This document shows positions 8,314 to 16,423 of a DNA stretch of 64,000 bases, piece after piece. The DNA is taken from positions 1,751,501-1,815,500 of the forward strand of contig NZ_CP118166.1 in assembly GCF_028748065.1 (NCBI RefSeq). Reading direction: 5' to 3'. Numbering within the stretch: the stretch's first letter is position 1; the number at the start of each line of letters is the position of its first letter. This DNA is from Hyphococcus flavus (lineage in GTDB: Bacteria > Pseudomonadota > Alphaproteobacteria > Caulobacterales > Parvularculaceae). The notes beneath the pieces were generated by a model. The model did no database searches, was not told the origin of the DNA, and saw nothing but the letters and a program-made list of their open reading frames with translations. A program made the translations under genes and the position numbers.

Positions 8314-8943
8314 TTACTCCTTCCCGCCCTTGGCGAGTTCTTTTGCCTGCTCAACCCAGCCTTCGCGTTCGATCCGGCCTTTAAAGGAGAGCTTTTCGTC
8401 AAACTCTTCGATTTCGCTGGGGCCCCACGTAGCGATCTGCGCGAAGGACGTAACGCCAGCTTCAATCAGCTTTTTCTCAAGCACGGGACCGACGCCGGAA
8501 AGCTGTTTCAGATCGTCAGCGCCCTCGCTTGCGGCGGCTTTCGTTTCAGCCTTCGGTGCTTCTTTTTTCTCAGCGGCTTTTTCAGCTTTCGGGGCTGCTT
8601 TTTTCTTTGCCGCCGGTTTCGCCTTGGCGCCGTCCGTCAGGATCTCGGTTACTTTCAGGACCGTCAGATGCTGGCGGTGGCCTTTCTTGCGGCGGTAATT
8701 CTGGCGGCGGCGCTTTTTGAAGACGATGATTTTCTTGTCGCGCATCTGCTCGACAATCTCGGCCGCAACAGCAGCGCCATCGACCTTCGGCGCGCCAACG
8801 GTCACATCGCCGCCGTCGCCGACCATCAGAACGTCGTCCAGCGTTACGACATCACCAGCCTCGCCGGGCAGACGTTCCACGCGCAAAATATCATCTTTGG
8901 AAACGCGGTACTGCTTACCGCCAGTCTTCACGACTGCGTACAT
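8314..8943 (-). CDS. rplU: 50S ribosomal protein L21 with C-terminal helix-hairpin-helix tail
   Basis: Residues 1 to about 105 are a normal L21 ([39 protein letters not shown]). The protein then continues for about 100 residues: a Lys/Ala/Glu-rich linker (about 108-145), then [17 protein letters not shown], a helix-hairpin-helix-like domain of the kind that binds nucleic acid. Extended L21 proteins are known in alphaproteobacteria. What the tail does on the ribosome is not known to me. First gene of the rplU-rpmA operon; the region upstream holds tRNA-Ser-derived repeats. Confidence 0.97.
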   Translation of the reverse strand: MYAVVKTGGKQYRVSKDDILRVERLPGEAGDVVTLDDVLMVGDGGDVTVGAPKVDGAAVAAEIVEQMRDKKIIVFKKRRRQNYRRKKGHRQHLTVLKVTEILTDGAKAKPAAKKKAAPKAEKAAEKKEAPKAETKAAASEGADDLKQLSGVGPVLEKKLIEAGVTSFAQIATWGPSEIEEFDEKLSFKGRIEREGWVEQAKELAKGGKE

Positions 8944-9120
8944 ATCCGACTCCGAAGGGCTCGTTTCGGCCCCGTTGTCCTTTTTCGCCCCGGTTTCTGT
9001 CGCCCGGTTGTTATGGGAGCGCGGTCTCTAGCCCGTGCAGAGCGGGGCGTCAAGCCGGAACTGGCGGTGGGTTTGGGCTGGTTGCCAGCGCTAAGCCGGG
9101 CCGCCAGATACCCAATTCCA

Positions 9121-9184
9121 TGCAGAGAGGCGCGGAATTGGTCGCCTGCCGGTAAAGCCGCGTATTTACGGTTTGTTAGACCAC
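9121..9184 (+). repeat. tRNA-Ser-derived 64-nt repeat, copy 1
   Basis: This 64-nt block is 51/64 identical, without gaps, to 9244-9307. Its first part resembles the 5' end and D-arm of the tRNA-Ser gene at 9358, then diverges into a block with a small inner hairpin (GCCGG..CCG) and TGGTC..GACCA closing arms. It has no anticodon arm or T-arm, so it is not a functional tRNA. Confidence 0.75.
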
Positions 9185-9243
9185 GCTCTTTGAAAAGCAT
9201 CATGTTGCGCAGTCTAAACCTAACGGTTAGACACCCACTTCCC

Positions 9244-9307
9244 TGCGGAGAGGCGACGGAGTGGTCGGCCGCCGGCAAAGCCGGCAATTTACAGTTTGTT
9301 CGACCAC
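9244..9307 (+). repeat. tRNA-Ser-derived 64-nt repeat, copy 2
   Basis: The first 24 nt (TGCGGAGAGG... to GTGGTCG) match 22 of 24 bases spanning the start of tRNA-Ser (9355-9378). The rest folds back on itself: GTGGTCG pairs with CGACCAC at the end, with an inner CCGGC-AAA-GCCGG hairpin, followed by a T-rich run. Spacing from copy 1 is 123 nt. Between the copies GTCTAAACC/GGTTAGAC (about 9211-9232) forms another hairpin. Confidence 0.78.
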
Positions 9308-9357
9308 TTTTGTTACTTTCGTTAGGGAAGAGGCTGTGTGTGACCAGCGCAGCTTGC

Positions 9358-9447
9358 GGAGAGGTGCCGGAGTGGTCGAACGGGGCGGTCTCGAAAACCG
9401 TTGAGCACGCAAGTGTTCCGAGGGTTCGAATCCCTCTCTCTCCGCCA
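9358..9447 (+). tRNA. tRNA-Ser (anticodon CGA)
   Basis: A 90-nt class II tRNA with long variable arm. The acceptor stem pairs GGAGAGG with TCTCTCC (one G-T pair), followed by G and an encoded CCA. The anticodon loop CTCGAAA gives CGA, reading UCG serine codons. The variable arm TGAGCACGCAAGTGTTCCG and T-arm GAGGGTTCGAATCCCTC are typical. Confidence 0.97.
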
Positions 9448-9563
9448 GTCTTAATTCTACTCCAAATAGTTGATTCTGCTACACAACTTTCGCTTTCGAG
9501 CTTTACGCAGGCGGCCCAATCTTTATGCTGCAATGCGGCGAACCCCGTCATAATGGAGGCAGC

Positions 9564-12380
9564 GTGACGACGAATAAAATTACCAGTGATCTGGATGCGG
9601 CGGCGTTGATTTCCATATTTGACGCGCTTGACGCCGAAAGTCATGAGGACCCGCATCTCAACCCCGTCGCGCGGCTCTCCTCAGAGCTGTTCATGGCGCT
9701 TGAGCGCGATGACATTTCAATCTCGATGTTGGGCGGAATTATTCGCGAATTAAACAACCGCGCATTCGAAATGCGGGCGGTTGCGTTTCATGAGCGCCGC
9801 TGCGCCGCCGACACAGATGTTGATGCAACATTGAATGAGCTTGCTGAACGCGGATTTGATGCTTTTCGCGATGCAGTTGAGGGGGCGAGGACAGGCATTG
9901 TTTTCACCGCGCACCCGACATTTGCGCTTGGCGCAGCGCGCCGCGAGTTGATGGCGGCCTACCCTTTGGGCGGGAGTGAGCAGGATAAACAAAACTGGCG
10001 AAACGAGGTTGGCGCACTAAGCACCAAAGCGTCTGACGATATTACGCTGCGTTACGAACATGGGGAGGCCCAAAAATCAATCATACATGCGCAGGACGCA
10101 ACGCACTTTTTGAATGAAAAAATCTTGAAAGTAGCGCGGGAACGATTCCCCAAGCGTTGGACATCGCTGACACTACATCCTGCCAGCTTGGCAAGCTGGG
10201 TCGGCTACGACCTTGATGGCCGCACAGATATACATTGGGGTGAAACAATCCGTATTCGTATTGCAGAAAAAGCATCACAGCTGCATCGCTATGTTGAACA
10301 AATAGACCGAATTCTTCGTCTGTTAGATGTCGATATATTGTCAGGGCTGCGCAAATTGTTCGCTGACGCAGCCGACCTTGCGGCACGTCAGGCGGAAGCT
10401 TTTGCTGGCGACCTAGATGACGTGAGTGTAGTCGTTCGCGCCGCTAACTTGTTAACAGAGGAAGCTTCGGGACGACTCGTCAGTCTTGCCGATGCAATAG
10501 CAACGGTAACTGCTTTGATCGATGATGCTCACGATGAAAGGGTTGTGTCATCCTTGATATTGTTGCGTTCCGACATGCAAGCCTATGGCCTTGGGCTTTC
10601 GCGCATTCATTTACGTGTTAACGCTGCACAGGTTCGTTCTGCGCTTAAAGCGGATTTGGGTCTAGACCCTGATACAGGATTTGCTGGGCGATCTGCGCTC
10701 GATGTTGCAGCAAAGAAAGCAACTTCAGCCACCTCAAAGCCGATCAATTTTGCATCCGTATTTCTCGAAAAAATGACAGCGCGACGTCAGTTCATGCTTT
10801 GCGCGCAAATATTAAAACACATTGATGCTGACACGCCCATCCGTTATTTGATTGCAGAGTGCGAGGCGCCTGCAACTGTTATGGGCGCGGTGTTCCTGGC
10901 ACGGCATTATGGTGTTGAAAAGATGCTCGACATCTCACCATTGTTTGAAACGCCGGAGGCAATTGAAGGCGGCGGCCGTTTCATCGAACGATTGCTGCAA
11001 GAACAAAGCTTCCTAGAGTACATAACATCGCGAAAGCGCATGTGCATACAACTCGGCTTTTCCGATTCTGGAAGGTTTATGGGGCAGTGTGCCGCTGATC
11101 TTGCCATAGAGCGGTTGCATGTTTTATTCGCCAGAGCCCTATCAGATGCAGGTCTTACCAACGTCGAAGCGCTAATTTTTAACACTCATGGTGAGTCCAT
11201 GGGGCGCGGGGCGCACTCAGGCGCTTTTGAGGAGCGTTTAAATCATTTAGCGACACCGTGGGTGCGATCACTGTTCGACAAAAAATGCATTCCGTTGAAC
11301 ACAGAATGCAGCTTTCAAGGCGGCGAGGGGTATTTGCACTTTCAAACATTGGCGCTGGCAAAACAAACGACTGCGTTGCTATGGACGCACTCGCTTAGCG
11401 AAAGTGAGGATAATGATGCAGACTGTTTTTATTCGGATATCAATTATTCGTGGGACTTTTATCGTCGTTTAAAATCCTGGCAGGAAGATTTGTTTCGCCG
11501 CAGCGACTATCGCCGGATCCTATCAGGGTTTGCTTTGCGATTTTTGTACAAGACTGGTTCGCGTCAAACCAAAAGGGCCCGTGGAGATGGATTTGATTTG
11601 AGTGCGCTGCGTGCAATTCCGCATAACGCCATCCTGCAACAACTTTGTGCGCCTGTGAATGTGTCGGGCGGTTTTGGTTATGCGTCAGGGCGTGAAGCGG
11701 AACGACTTGTAGACCATACGAAGTGTTCAAAACGGATGAAGGATTTAACGGCGTTGGCTGCTCATGCGCGTGGATTAACAGATCTTGCTGTTCTTCGAGC
11801 TTACGCCCAGATTTTTTCCCCCTCCTTCTGGTCGGAGCTGTCAGTGTCTGAGGGAACCGGAAGCCGTGCTGATGCCTATGAACAGATACAAATTGCTCTA
11901 GATGAAGGCGCAACATCGGCTTCATTCAACCAGCTTGCAGACTTTCTTACGCAAGACTTACGCCGTTTTGACACTCTTCTTGCTCAAGGCATTCTGGAAA
12001 ATGTTAGTAGTTATACACGACGTGTTGACCTGTCGGTACTACATTCCATTCGTCAGGCGCTGATTGCAAAAGCTGTCTCGCTCGTAGCAAGTGCGCCGCC
12101 TTTTTCCCGCAGACATGATATGGACAAGGAAGACCTGATCGAGCTGGCGTTTGAGTGGAAACTTAATGAGACAGTCGAGTTGCTTCGAAATATTTTTCCT
12201 GCAAAGGCAAGGCTTAGCGAAGCCTTTAAAGGGCTTAGTGAGACGCTTGATGACTCAGCGTTTGAAGGGGGCGCCTATCCGGAAATTCATCAGCGTATCA
12301 TTGGCCCGTTGGATGAAATTTCATGTCTATCGAGAAAGCTGTCGCAAGCAATCAGTAGTCATTATGGCGCGTTTGGTTAA
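9564..12380 (+). CDS. Divergent phosphoenolpyruvate carboxylase-like protein
   Basis: GTG at 9564 follows GGAGG by 4 nt and gives 938 residues, the usual PEP carboxylase length. Family blocks are recognisable in order: VFTAHPTF with the catalytic histidine (His117), GYDLDG (normally GGDRDGNP), IHLRV (arginine block), GFSDSGRFMG (normally GYSDS.KD.G), THGESMGRG (normally FHGRGG..GRGG) and FQGGEGYL (normally EQGE). The lysine in the SDS block and the first arginine of the HGRGG block are replaced, so PEP carboxylation is uncertain. The gene has lower GC than the flanks and its stop lies 9 nt from the convergent tdk stop. Calling it ppc would overstate the evidence. Confidence 0.78.
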   Translation: MTTNKITSDLDAAALISIFDALDAESHEDPHLNPVARLSSELFMALERDDISISMLGGIIRELNNRAFEMRAVAFHERRCAADTDVDATLNELAERGFDAFRDAVEGARTGIVFTAHPTFALGAARRELMAAYPLGGSEQDKQNWRNEVGALSTKASDDITLRYEHGEAQKSIIHAQDATHFLNEKILKVARERFPKRWTSLTLHPASLASWVGYDLDGRTDIHWGETIRIRIAEKASQLHRYVEQIDRILRLLDVDILSGLRKLFADAADLAARQAEAFAGDLDDVSVVVRAANLLTEEASGRLVSLADAIATVTALIDDAHDERVVSSLILLRSDMQAYGLGLSRIHLRVNAAQVRSALKADLGLDPDTGFAGRSALDVAAKKATSATSKPINFASVFLEKMTARRQFMLCAQILKHIDADTPIRYLIAECEAPATVMGAVFLARHYGVEKMLDISPLFETPEAIEGGGRFIERLLQEQSFLEYITSRKRMCIQLGFSDSGRFMGQCAADLAIERLHVLFARALSDAGLTNVEALIFNTHGESMGRGAHSGAFEERLNHLATPWVRSLFDKKCIPLNTECSFQGGEGYLHFQTLALAKQTTALLWTHSLSESEDNDADCFYSDINYSWDFYRRLKSWQEDLFRRSDYRRILSGFALRFLYKTGSRQTKRARGDGFDLSALRAIPHNAILQQLCAPVNVSGGFGYASGREAERLVDHTKCSKRMKDLTALAAHARGLTDLAVLRAYAQIFSPSFWSELSVSEGTGSRADAYEQIQIALDEGATSASFNQLADFLTQDLRRFDTLLAQGILENVSSYTRRVDLSVLHSIRQALIAKAVSLVASAPPFSRRHDMDKEDLIELAFEWKLNETVELLRNIFPAKARLSEAFKGLSETLDDSAFEGGAYPEIHQRIIGPLDEISCLSRKLSQAISSHYGAFG

Positions 12381-12389
12381 GCAATCCGA

Positions 12390-12974
12390 TCACACGGCAT
12401 CTCGTAACGCCTTAAAAAAGTGCTTTCGGCACAACGGCGCATAGCGTTCGTTGCCGCCTATCTCGATGCTTTCGCCTGTCTTTACGGCTTCGCCGTCGGG
12501 GTTGATGCGTAAATTCATTGTTGCTTTACGCCCGCATTGGCAAATCGTCTTGAGTTCACGGATTTCATCTGCCAAGGCTAACAGCCGGCCGCTTCCCTCA
12601 AATAGTTCGCCCCGAAAGTCAGTGCGCAAACCATAGCAGATTACGGGTATGTTAAGTTCGTCAACGATTTTTGAAAGTTCAAGAACTTGCTTGCCTGTCA
12701 GGAATTGCGCTTCATCTAAGAAAATACAAGCTATTTTCTTCTCATTAATTTCCTTTTTTACAATAGCGAAAATATCGGTTTTACTGTCGAATAAATGCGC
12801 ATCTTTTTGCAGCCCTATGCGCGAAGCGATCGCCCCTGTTTCAAAGCGGTTATCTATCTTTGCTGTGAACTCAATTGTATTCAGGCCGCGTTCCCGGTAA
12901 TTGAAACTGGCTTGCAGTAGAGTTGTCGATTTGCCGGCATTCATGGCGGCGTAATTGAAATAAAGTTTCGCCAT
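12390..12974 (-). CDS. tdk: Thymidine kinase (type II)
   Basis: A 194-residue cytosolic thymidine kinase. The P-loop is MNAGKSTTLLQ at residues about 11-21, the Walker B-like block IFLDEAQFL near 90, and structural zinc is provided by ICQCGRKA and APLCRKHF. TDR...GELFEGSGRLLALAD and GESIEIGGNERY form the thymidine-binding lasso. It phosphorylates thymidine in the salvage pathway. The gene is noticeably AT-richer than the average of the window and overlaps dapF by 1 nt, being last in the run starting at 16246. Confidence 0.96.
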   Translation of the reverse strand: MAKLYFNYAAMNAGKSTTLLQASFNYRERGLNTIEFTAKIDNRFETGAIASRIGLQKDAHLFDSKTDIFAIVKKEINEKKIACIFLDEAQFLTGKQVLELSKIVDELNIPVICYGLRTDFRGELFEGSGRLLALADEIRELKTICQCGRKATMNLRINPDGEAVKTGESIEIGGNERYAPLCRKHFFKALRDAV

Positions 12975-13828
12975 TAAAAATTGTCCGGGAAACGCCCATC
13001 GCCTTCCAGTTCTATAGCGCCTGTCATTATAATGCGGTTATCTTCTTCCCGCCATTCGATGGCCAAATCGCCGCCGTCGAGAGTGACTGTTGCCTTGCGT
13101 CCTGTCAGGCGGCGACGGTTGGCGGCTACTAAAGCGGCGCATGCCGCCGTGCCGCAAGCTTTGGTTATGCCTGCACCCCTTTCCCAGACGCGCAGCCTGA
13201 TTGCGTGTTTGCTGATTACCTGGGCAACGGAGACATTAACCCTTTCCGGAAACAGCGGATGGTGCTCAATCATTGGGCCAAATCGGTCGAGCGCCTGAGT
13301 TTCAGCGTCCTCTACGAAAAAAATACAATGTGGATTGCCTACATTTACCGCGGACGGCCCCCACAGGACAGGCTTATCAATTGGGCCTAGCTTTACGTCG
13401 ATAAAACGCGTGTCGTCCATCTGTTCAGCGAGTGGAATTTCTCTCCAGTGCAATTTGGGTTCGCCCATATCAACCGCGATGCGTTTGTCGCCAACACGCC
13501 ATGCATGAAGTTCGCCTGCTCCGGTTTGGAATCTTACTTCTTTTGATTCCAGATCATTCATCAACAGCCACCCAACACATCGTGAGGCGTTGCCGCAGGC
13601 GTCGACTTCGCCGCCATCGGCATTCCATACACCCATGAATACGCCCTCATAAGGCTTTCTTTTTTCCAGTGTTATCACTTGGTCGCAGCCAGGTCCGGTT
13701 TTTGGGTCGGCAATTTTCGCAGCTGTATCAGCGTCGATGGCATAATTTTTTTTGCGCAAGTCTACTATGACGAACTCGTTACCGAGGCCGTTCATTTTAA
13801 GATATGTTTGTCCAGCTAGTTCTGACAT
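12974..13828 (-). CDS. dapF: Diaminopimelate epimerase
   Basis: A 284-residue enzyme that interconverts LL- and meso-diaminopimelate for lysine and peptidoglycan synthesis. The two catalytic cysteines are in DACGNASRC (about residue 77) and KACGTAACA (about 225). FIKMNGLGNEF-type opening (YLKMNGLGNEFVIVD) and VNVGNPHCIFFVED are standard. Length is normal. It starts 22 nt after the glycosyltransferase stop and overlaps tdk by 1 nt, so it is probably cotranscribed with both. Confidence 0.96.
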   Translation of the reverse strand: MSELAGQTYLKMNGLGNEFVIVDLRKKNYAIDADTAAKIADPKTGPGCDQVITLEKRKPYEGVFMGVWNADGGEVDACGNASRCVGWLLMNDLESKEVRFQTGAGELHAWRVGDKRIAVDMGEPKLHWREIPLAEQMDDTRFIDVKLGPIDKPVLWGPSAVNVGNPHCIFFVEDAETQALDRFGPMIEHHPLFPERVNVSVAQVISKHAIRLRVWERGAGITKACGTAACAALVAANRRRLTGRKATVTLDGGDLAIEWREEDNRIIMTGAIELEGDGRFPDNF

Positions 13829-13850
13829 CTACTGTGCGCAATTTTCCGGT

Positions 13851-15476
13851 TTACGAATTCTCAGTAATTGCACGGTTTCTTCTTTCTCGCGCCGTTTCAG
13901 AAATAAAGTGATCAGTTTTTTCCCAGTAATGCGGGCGTAGTACGGCCTGCCACATCGCTTTATAGGCCGCCACAGATGTTAGCAACCAATATATGGGTGT
14001 TGTTAAGCCGTATACACAGAGTTCAGTCCTCCCCCTTTTTATCGGTGCTAGGACCATGATTGCAACGAAGAAGCTATTTCCGATAATCAGCGCGGCGAAA
14101 TTAAAATAGACAAGTGACGCTGGAAAAAGCATTTCGACGTATGGGGGTGAGGCCACAATCCAGAAAAGAGACAAACACCACATGATAGGGTTTATCAACG
14201 CGCTGAATATATTGCCAGCGACAAACAGTTGCACTGCAAGGAAACCGCTCCAACCTGTCGTTTGTATTATTTTCTCGGGCTGGCGCATGTGAACAAGCCA
14301 GGTTTGAAGGTAGCCCTTTAGCCATCGAGATCGTTGTCTGATCCAGTTGCGCGCCCTGCAATTCGCTTCCTCGAACGTAGTAGAATCAAGCAGTTCAACA
14401 AGGTATCCGTGCTTCGATATACGAAGGCCCAGGTCAGCGTCTTCGGTAACATTATATGGATCCCAGCCACCGAGCCGGATCAAAATTTTGGTTCGAAAAA
14501 AATTTGATGTGCCGCCGAGCGGAATTGGCGCTTTCATGCGTTGAAGCGATGGCAAAAGCCAATCAAACCATAACGAATATTCAAGAGTGAAAAGTCTCGT
14601 AAGCCAATTATCATCATGATTGTAGTAGTTGAGGCGCGCTTGTACGCAAGCTAGACGATCATCTGCTAGGTGAAATGCTGAGGCAGCTTTACGAAGCTGA
14701 TCCGGTTCTGGCTGATCTTCCGCATCATAAATTACAATCAGATCGCCGCTGGCAAGGTGAAGTCCGTAATTACAAGCTTTAGGTTTAGTCTTCGGGCCAA
14801 GGTCAGGAGTTACAATCAACTGAAAGCGGCGATCGAGGCCAAGCCGTATCGCTTCCTGAAGAGTTTCTGGATCATCTTTTTCCAGAAGCAGCTTTATGTC
14901 CTTTTTATCATCAGGATAGTCGAGAAGGTCGATGGAAGAAATGAGTGTAGGCAGCGCCTCTGCATCTTTATAAAGCGGCAGTAAAATTGTGATGACCGGC
15001 AAGTCTACGTCTTGAATTCCTATAGGCTTAAAGACACCCACAGGACTGTCTTTACTCAAAGCCAGCAACCATACGCGAAATGCGATTGCGCATAAAAAAT
15101 ATGCCGTTGTAAATACGTTCAATAAAATAAAGGCCGCCACGGGCATATAGATTGCCAATATCGCTGAAACCGAGAATAAAAACGCGGCTCCGATTGCTTG
15201 ATTTTGAGAAAGAAGACGGAATGCTGAGTCCTGAGGACGATTCTCTTTAAGGCTAGAAATACAAAGTTGACTAAGCGCATCCGGGAACTGCGAATAGTAG
15301 CGCTGCGCTGAGTGTTTTAGAGTGAAACATTCGACTTTATTACTACATGTTTGAGGTTCAGTAAGATTGGGTATTGCTCCTCTTGTTCCCGGAATGCCCT
15401 CGTCTATATGAGCCGCCTCTTTTGTGGTTAAGTCGTTGGTAACGACACTTTTCGTAAGCGTGCTTTTCAAGGGCAT
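13851..15476 (-). CDS. Membrane-bound family 2 (cellulose-synthase-like) glycosyltransferase
   Basis: A 541-residue processive-type glycosyltransferase. After a soluble N-terminus of about 100 residues come two membrane segments (about 90-135), then the GT2 core: ITILLPLYKD (nucleotide-sugar site), YDAEDQPEP (D-x-D type), TEDADLGLR and RQRSRWLKGYLQT (the Q-x-x-R-W-like motif), then four or so C-terminal membrane helices. This is the layout of enzymes that polymerise and export a polysaccharide, similar to the XagB group implicated in biofilm exopolysaccharide. The preceding outer-membrane-like gene overlaps it by 1 nt. Polymer identity is unknown. Confidence 0.9.
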   Translation of the reverse strand: MPLKSTLTKSVVTNDLTTKEAAHIDEGIPGTRGAIPNLTEPQTCSNKVECFTLKHSAQRYYSQFPDALSQLCISSLKENRPQDSAFRLLSQNQAIGAAFLFSVSAILAIYMPVAAFILLNVFTTAYFLCAIAFRVWLLALSKDSPVGVFKPIGIQDVDLPVITILLPLYKDAEALPTLISSIDLLDYPDDKKDIKLLLEKDDPETLQEAIRLGLDRRFQLIVTPDLGPKTKPKACNYGLHLASGDLIVIYDAEDQPEPDQLRKAASAFHLADDRLACVQARLNYYNHDDNWLTRLFTLEYSLWFDWLLPSLQRMKAPIPLGGTSNFFRTKILIRLGGWDPYNVTEDADLGLRISKHGYLVELLDSTTFEEANCRARNWIRQRSRWLKGYLQTWLVHMRQPEKIIQTTGWSGFLAVQLFVAGNIFSALINPIMWCLSLFWIVASPPYVEMLFPASLVYFNFAALIIGNSFFVAIMVLAPIKRGRTELCVYGLTTPIYWLLTSVAAYKAMWQAVLRPHYWEKTDHFISETARERRNRAITENS

Positions 15477-16246
15477 CAGAATTTACTCCAGAAGCCAATG
15501 AAGTATGTGCGCCCGAGTTCAAGGTTGCGGCCTGAGATTTCTTCTGTAACGCCAGCTTGCAATGACCAGTGATTGCTTATCTGATAAACCAGAGAAGGTT
15601 GTAGCTTGACGATGTCGTAGTCTGTTCCATCGTTGATCTCGTTTCTCAGAGAGAAAGTCGAAAACCCTTCAAAAAGGAAAAGCAGATTGTCAATTGGTTC
15701 GATGCCGATCGTTGCTTGAGATTTTATCTGGTCAGCGGAATTGCTAAAACGTTTTCGGTAGCCAGTTTCAATAGCGGAAAAAATTTTTACAGGCTCTAAA
15801 ACTAAATCTCGGCCGTAGAGTGCGGCTATTTCAACATCTATGCCGTTGCCTTGCAGAAATGTTCGTGCGCCTGATAGAAATCGTGCCGGTTTGCCAGCTG
15901 AAATTCTTACCGAAGCGGCGTGACGGGCGTCTCTTAAAAGCTGATACTGTGCGAAGGCTTCGATTTCAGAAAAGCCGCTTGCCGCATCTGTTTCAATTCC
16001 GCGGCGAAGCCAGCTTGTTCCATAAAGGGCCTTGCCGCCGATTGTTATGTCTTTTGTCAGTCCATATTCCAGATATGTATTCGATTCGAACCGATCAAAA
16101 CGCGCATCGATGATGCCTTGCGGCGTTTCAATTGGATCAAGGTGGGTGCTGAAATACTCCCCTCGGGAGATGATCAAGAGTTCACCGTCAGGTCTGGCCC
16201 ATGGTGATGCGTTCGAGCCTGACGGCGCCAGGAACAGCGCCAGCAA
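15476..16246 (-). CDS. Probable outer-membrane protein of polysaccharide pair (XagA-like)
   Basis: About 256 residues from a TTG at 16246. The mature part alternates polar and aromatic residues in short strands (YLEYGLTKDITIGGKALYG, FAQYQLLRDARHAASVRIS, PSLVYQISNHWSLQAGV) and ends in GFWSKF, an outer-membrane-barrel-like terminal phenylalanine. In-frame codons upstream of the TTG encode RCRRSLFVCLLALFLAPSG, which looks like the missing signal-peptide front but has no standard start; an ATG at about 16271 in another frame encodes MQKKSVCLLA. The start is thus unresolved and a single-base frameshift is possible. Directly coupled to the glycosyltransferase, suggesting export of its polymer. Confidence 0.65.
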   Translation of the reverse strand: MLALFLAPSGSNASPWARPDGELLIISRGEYFSTHLDPIETPQGIIDARFDRFESNTYLEYGLTKDITIGGKALYGTSWLRRGIETDAASGFSEIEAFAQYQLLRDARHAASVRISAGKPARFLSGARTFLQGNGIDVEIAALYGRDLVLEPVKIFSAIETGYRKRFSNSADQIKSQATIGIEPIDNLLFLFEGFSTFSLRNEINDGTDYDIVKLQPSLVYQISNHWSLQAGVTEEISGRNLELGRTYFIGFWSKF

Positions 16247-16374
16247 GCAAACAAACAGACTTCTTCTGCATCTAAACTGAAACAGCGCCCCGCCCCCGAA
16301 AAACCATTCTGGTCTTTATTGAGGAGGGACTATTTCAGAAAAACAAAGCTTGCGCCAGTCTTGGGCGTAATAAC

Positions 16375-16399
16375 GCAGCCATTATTCTATAATAGCTGC
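16375..16399. terminator. Weak hairpin after acnA
   Basis: GCAGC-ATTAT and ATAAT-GCTGC form a near-perfect inverted repeat 25 nt past the acnA stop. No long T-run follows, so termination is only a possibility. Confidence 0.35.
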
Positions 16400-16423
16400 A
16401 ATTATTACTTGTATTCCAGCAGC

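Noticed and set aside
7150-9567. Very long plus-strand frame (about 800 codons)
   Set aside because: It runs antisense through the GNAT, rpmA and rplU genes and across tRNA-Ser; composition is that of the complement of high-GC genes and no domain is visible.
8928-9656. Minus-strand frame of about 240 codons across tRNA-Ser
   Set aside because: Contains the tell-tale spurious translation of a tRNA-Ser gene (GIRTLGTL..FDHSGTSP); an RNA gene artefact.
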